13,365 bases of DNA from Saccoglossus kowalevskii (lineage: Eukaryota; Hemichordata; Enteropneusta; Harrimaniidae): contig NW_003142246.1 in assembly GCF_000003605.2 (NCBI RefSeq), forward strand, positions 1-13,365. The letters are read 5' to 3'. Below the pieces are notes generated by a model. It saw nothing but the letters and a program-made list of their open reading frames with translations. It ran no database searches and was not told where the DNA came from. Shown piece after piece: positions 10,173 through 13,365 of the stretch; position 1 is the stretch's first letter; each line of letters begins with the position of its first letter. The translations under genes and the position numbers were made by a program.

Positions 10173-10208
10173 CAGTCATCACATTTATCTGTTATCTGTT
10201 AGCTGTTG
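10173..10208 (+). repeat. 36-bp monomer, second copy
   Basis: Same 7-bp insertion (CTGTTAT before CTGTTAG) as 8834-8869, 1339 bp downstream. It begins CAGTC where the first begins CACTC, which is the only difference seen in the unit. Confidence 0.9.
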
Positions 10209-11308
10209 CAGTCATCACATTTATCTGTTAGCTACTGCAGTCATCACATATATCTGTTAGCTATTGCAGTCATCACATTTATCTTTTCGCTACTGCTGTC
10301 ATCACATATATCTGTTAGCTATTGCAGTCATCACATTTATCTGTTAGTTATTGCAGTCATCACATTTATCTGTTAGTTATTTCAGTCATCACATTTATCT
10401 GTCAGCTATTGCAGTCATCACATTAATCTGTTAGCTATTGCAGTCATCACATTTATCTTTTAGCTATTGTAGTCATTACATATATCTGTTAGTTATGGCA
10501 GCCATCACATTTATCTGTTAGCAATTGCAGTCATCACATTTATCTCTTAGCTATTGCAGTCATCACATTTATCTGTTGGCTATTGCAGTAATCACATGTA
10601 TCTGTTAGTTATTGCAGCCATCACATTTATCTGTTAGCTATTGCAGCCATCTCATATATCTGTTAGCTATTGCAGTCATCACATTTATCTGTTAGCTATT
10701 GTAGTCATCTCATTTATCTGTTAGCTATTGCAGTCATCATATTTATCTGTTAGCTATTTCAGTCATCACATTTATCTGTTAGCTATTGCAGTCATCACAT
10801 ATATCTGTTAGTTATTGCAGTCATCACATATATCTGCTAGCTATTGCAGTCATCACATTTATCTGTTTGTTATTGCAGTCATCACATTTATCTGTTAGTT
10901 ATTACAGCCATCACATTTATCAGTTAGCTATTGCAGTCATCACATTTATCAGTTAGCTATTGCAGTCATCACACTTATCTGTTGGCTATTGCAGTCATCA
11001 CATATATCTGTTACGTATTGCAGCCATCACATGTATCTGTTAGCTATTGCAGTCATCACATTTATCTGTTAGTTATTGCAGTCCTCTTATTTATCTGTTA
11101 GCTATTGCAGTCACCACATTTATCTGTTAGCTATTGCAGTCATCACATTTATCTGTTAGCTATTGCAGTCATCACATATCTCTTAGCTATTGCAGTCATC
11201 TCATTTATCTGTTAGCTATTGCAGTGATCACATTTATCTATTAGCTATTGCAATGATCACATTTATCTGTTAGTTATTACATCCATCACATTTATCTGTT
11301 AGTTATTG

Positions 11309-11343
11309 CAGTCATCACATTTACTGGTATCTGTTAGTTATTA
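11309..11343 (+). repeat. 35-bp monomer with a 6-bp insertion (ACTGGT)
   Basis: CATTT is followed by ACTGGT before ATCTGTTAG, making this unit 6 bp longer than consensus. It recurs 1106 bp later and nowhere else, so it is a private marker of this HOR. Confidence 0.9.
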
Positions 11344-12414
11344 CAGCCATCACATTTATCTGTTAGCTATTGCAGTCATCACATTTATCTGTTAGCTATT
11401 GCAGTCATCACATTTATCTGTTAGCTATTGCAGTCATCTCATTTATCTGTTAGTTATTGCAGCCATCACATTTATCTGTTAGCTATTGCAGTCATCACAT
11501 TTATCTGTTAGCTATTGCAGTCATCACATTAATCTGTTAGCTATTGCAGTCATCACATTTATCTTTTAGCTATTGTAGTCATCACATATATCTGTTAGTT
11601 ATGGCAGCCATCACATTTATCTGTTAGCAATTGCAGTCATCACATTTATCTCTTAGCTATTGCAGTCATCACATTTATCTGTTGGCTATTGCAGTAATCA
11701 CATGTATCTGTTAGTTATTGCAGCCATCACATTTATCTGTTAGCTATTGCAGCCATCTCATATATCTGTTAGCTATTGCAGTCATCACATTTATCTGTTA
11801 GCTATTGTAGTCATCTCATTTCTCTGTTAGCTATTGCAGTCATCATATTTATCTGTTAGCTATTTCAGTCATCACATTTATCTGTTAGTTATTGCAGTCA
11901 TCACATATATCTGTTAGTTATTGCAGTCATCACATATATCTGCTAGCTATTGCAGTCATCACATTTATCTGTTTGTTATTGCAGTCATCACATTTATCTG
12001 TTAGTTATTACAGCCATCACATTTATCAGTTAGCTATTGCAGTCATCACATTTATCAGTTAGCTATTGCAGTCATCACACTTGTCTGTTGGCTATTGCAG
12101 TCATCACATATATCTGTTAGGTATTGCAGCCATCACATGTATCTGTTACCTATTGCAGTCATCACATTTATCTGTTAGTTATTGCAGTCCTCTTATTTAT
12201 CTGTTAGCTATTGCAGTCACCACATTTATCTGTTAGCTATTGCAGTCATCACATTTATCTGTTAGCTATTGCAGTCATCACATATCTCTTAGCTATTGCA
12301 GTCATCTCATTTATCTGTTAGCTATTGCAGTGATCACATTTATCTATTAGCTATTGCAGTGATCACATTTATCTGTTAGTTATTACATCCATCACATTTA
12401 TCTGTTAGTTATTG

Positions 12415-12449
12415 CAGTCATCACATTTACTGGTATCTGTTAGTTATTA
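12415..12449 (+). repeat. 35-bp monomer, second copy
   Basis: Identical ACTGGT insertion to 11309-11343, in the same HOR position. The third copy is interrupted before reaching this point. Confidence 0.9.
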
Positions 12450-12586
12450 CAGCCATCACATTTATCTGTTAGCTATTGCAGTCATCACATTTATCTGTTA
12501 GCTATTGCAGTCATCACATTTATCTGTTAGCTATTGCAGTCATCACATTTATCTTTTAGCTATTGTAGTCATCACATATATCTGTT
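12450..12586 (+). repeat. Site of an exact four-monomer (116-bp) loss in the HOR
   Basis: The equivalent stretch after the first 35-mer (11344-11596) is 253 bp; here it is 137 bp. The missing units are those carrying TCTCATTT, the TTAGTTATTGCAGCC class and CATTAATC, lying at about 11430-11550 in the longer copy. The loss leaves the 29-bp phase intact, as unequal exchange or slippage by whole monomers would. Confidence 0.85.
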
Positions 12587-13319
12587 AGTTATGGCAGCCA
12601 TCACATTTATCTGTTAGCAATTGCAGTCATCACATTTATCTCTTAGCTATTGCAGTCATCACATTTATCTGTTGGCTATTGCAGTAATCACATGTATCTG
12701 TTAGTTATTGCAGCCATCACATTTATCTGTTAGCTATTGCAGCCATCTCATATATCTGTTAGCTATTGCAGTCATCACATTTATCTGTTAGCTATTGTAG
12801 TCATCTCATTTATCTGTTAGCTATTGCAGTCATCATATTTATCTGTTAGCTATTTCAGTCATCACATTTATCTGTTAGTTATTGCAGTCATCAGATATAT
12901 CTGTTAGTTATTGCAGTCATCACATATATCTGCTAGCTATTGCAGTCATCACATTTATCTGTTTGTTATTGCAGTCATCACATTTATCTGTTAGTTATTA
13001 CAGCCATCACATTTATCAGTTAGCTATTGCAGTCATCACATTTATCAGTTAGCTATTGCAGTCATCACACTTGTCTGTTGGCTATTGCAGTCATGACATA
13101 TATCTGTTAGGTATTGCAGCCATCACATGTATCTGTTAGCTATTGCAGTCATCACATTTATCTGTTAGTTATTGCAGTCCTCTCATTTATCTGTTAGCTA
13201 TTGCAGTCATAACATTTATCTGTTAGCTATTGCAGTCATCACATTTATCTGTTAGCTATTGCAGTCATCACATATCTCTTAGCTATTGCAGTCATCTCAT
13301 TTATCTGTTAGCTATTGCA

Positions 13320-13365
13320 ATCATCACATTTATCTGTTGGCTATTGCAGTAATCACATGTATCTG
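13320..13365 (+). repeat. Phase switch of the HOR at the right edge
   Basis: After the 27-mer (13262) and its TCTCATTT neighbour, the other copies continue with GTGATCAC. Here the sequence turns to CAATCATCAC, TGTTGGC and CAGTAATCACATG, which matches 12655-12700 at an offset of 665 bp. Whether a fourth copy begins here cannot be seen because the window ends. Confidence 0.75.

Larger units (their letters stand above)
8470..10330 (+). repeat. Duplicated block (8470-8990 and 9577-10330) expanded by one and seven monomers
   Basis: TTAGGTGTTGCAGCC at 8507 and 9614, and CACAGTTA at 8551 and 9658, are 1107 bp apart. GTTACCTATT (TACCT at 8680 and 9816) is 1136 bp apart, one monomer more. TCTATTGGCTATTTCAG (8705, 10044), the 36-mers (8834, 10173) and CTTTTCGCTACTGC (8944, 10283) are all 1339 bp apart, seven further monomers (203 bp). 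The right copy therefore carries extra whole units, mostly between about 9837 and 10040. The block at 8992-9564 lying between the copies is itself a duplicate of 7016-7530. Confidence 0.85.
10391..13319 (+). repeat. 1106-bp (38-monomer) higher-order repeat, three head-to-tail copies
   Basis: The AGTTATGGCA unit marks each copy at 10491, 11597 and 12587. Other landmarks recurring at 1106 bp are CATTAATCTG (10421, 11527), the 27-mers (11166, 12272), and the 35-mers (11309, 12415). Between 10491-11344 and 11597-12450 I count six base differences in 854 bp. Between 11597 onward and 12587-13319 I count about seven in 733 bp. Both are about 99% identity, far above the similarity between random monomers. 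The left border lies at about 10390; the third copy ends abruptly at 13319. Copies two and three share CTTGTCTG where copy one has CTTATCTG, so they appear the closest pair. Confidence 0.93.
1..13365 (+). repeat. 29-bp satellite array, about 461 head-to-tail monomers, filling the window
   Basis: Every part of the window reads as copies of one 29-bp unit in the same orientation. The unit begins CAGTCATCAC, has TTATCTG in the middle and ends TAGCTATTG. Counting monomers from the CAG at base 8, and allowing for the odd-length units listed separately, gives exactly 460 complete units to base 13346 plus 19 nt. The consensus composition is 12 T, 7 A, 6 C and 4 G. I see no gene, tRNA, rRNA, promoter, terminator, transposon or unique spacer anywhere. 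All three minus-strand frames are closed by stops in every few monomers. The longest homopolymer I noticed is five T. The array continues past the right edge and probably past the left. The species and chromosomal location cannot be told from this sequence; satellite heterochromatin of a eukaryote is the inference. Confidence 0.98.

Noticed and set aside
1-13365. CRISPR array (29 bp is a common CRISPR repeat length)
   Set aside because: There are no spacers: the 29-bp units are directly adjacent and vary throughout. No cas gene or leader is present.
1-13365. Telomeric repeat (TTAGG or similar within GTTAGG)
   Set aside because: TTAGG occurs only singly in GTTAGGTATT variants; there is no tandem TTAGG or TTAGGG run.
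1-13365. Centromere protein B box or other known centromere motif
   Set aside because: No sequence resembling the CENP-B box (TTCG...CGGG core) occurs; the array is nearly CpG-free.

Overview
The window is a single tandem-repeat (satellite/minisatellite) array from edge to edge, and I see no gene in it. The repeat unit is 29 bp. An exact consensus copy lies at 7993-8021; it begins CAGTCATCAC and ends TAGCTATTG. From base 8 to base 13346 I account for exactly 460 complete monomers, followed by a 19-nt partial monomer at the right edge. All but 20 of these are 29 bp long. The exceptions are eleven 27-mers, five 28-mers, two 35-mers and two 36-mers, and together they close the length arithmetic exactly (460 x 29 - 1 = 13339 bp). 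The array is strictly head-to-tail, with no inverted segment, no inserted transposon and no unique-sequence island.

A megabase-style satellite with higher-order structure and no genes over 13 kb points to a eukaryotic chromosome (pericentromeric, subtelomeric or other heterochromatin) assembled from long reads. The sequence does not identify the species. The consensus is about 34% G+C, has no CpG and is pyrimidine-rich on the + strand (18 of 29 bases).

Monomer variants are not randomly scattered. They recur in the same order at fixed distances, which shows nested higher-order repeats (HORs). Region by region: (a) 8-353 is an exact copy of 5967-6312, and 401-740 is nearly identical to 3380-3719. 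(b) About 920-3400 holds overlapping duplications with offsets of 462, 926 and 1100 bp. (c) About 3720-4780 is more mixed, with short 4- and 5-monomer periodicities. (d) 4842-6197 is a two-copy tandem of a ~692-bp unit. (e) 6301-6980 holds a 15-monomer (435 bp) duplication with a 6-monomer (174 bp) duplication inside it. (f) 7016-10330 is a mosaic in which the 7016 block recurs at 8992 and the 8470 block recurs at 9577, with internal gains of 1, 2 and 7 whole monomers. (g) 10391-13319 is the cleanest part: three head-to-tail copies of a 1106-bp (38-monomer) HOR about 99% identical to each other. The second spacing is shortened to 990 bp by exact loss of four monomers, and the third copy is interrupted near 13320 by a switch to another phase of the same HOR.

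The reading is that this is a satellite evolving by unequal exchange or amplification in whole-monomer steps at several scales, with the most recent homogenisation at the right end. The open reading frames that can be drawn on the + strand are by-products of the 29-bp period (3 x 29 = 87 nt gives a 29-residue pseudo-repeat) and are rejected as genes.
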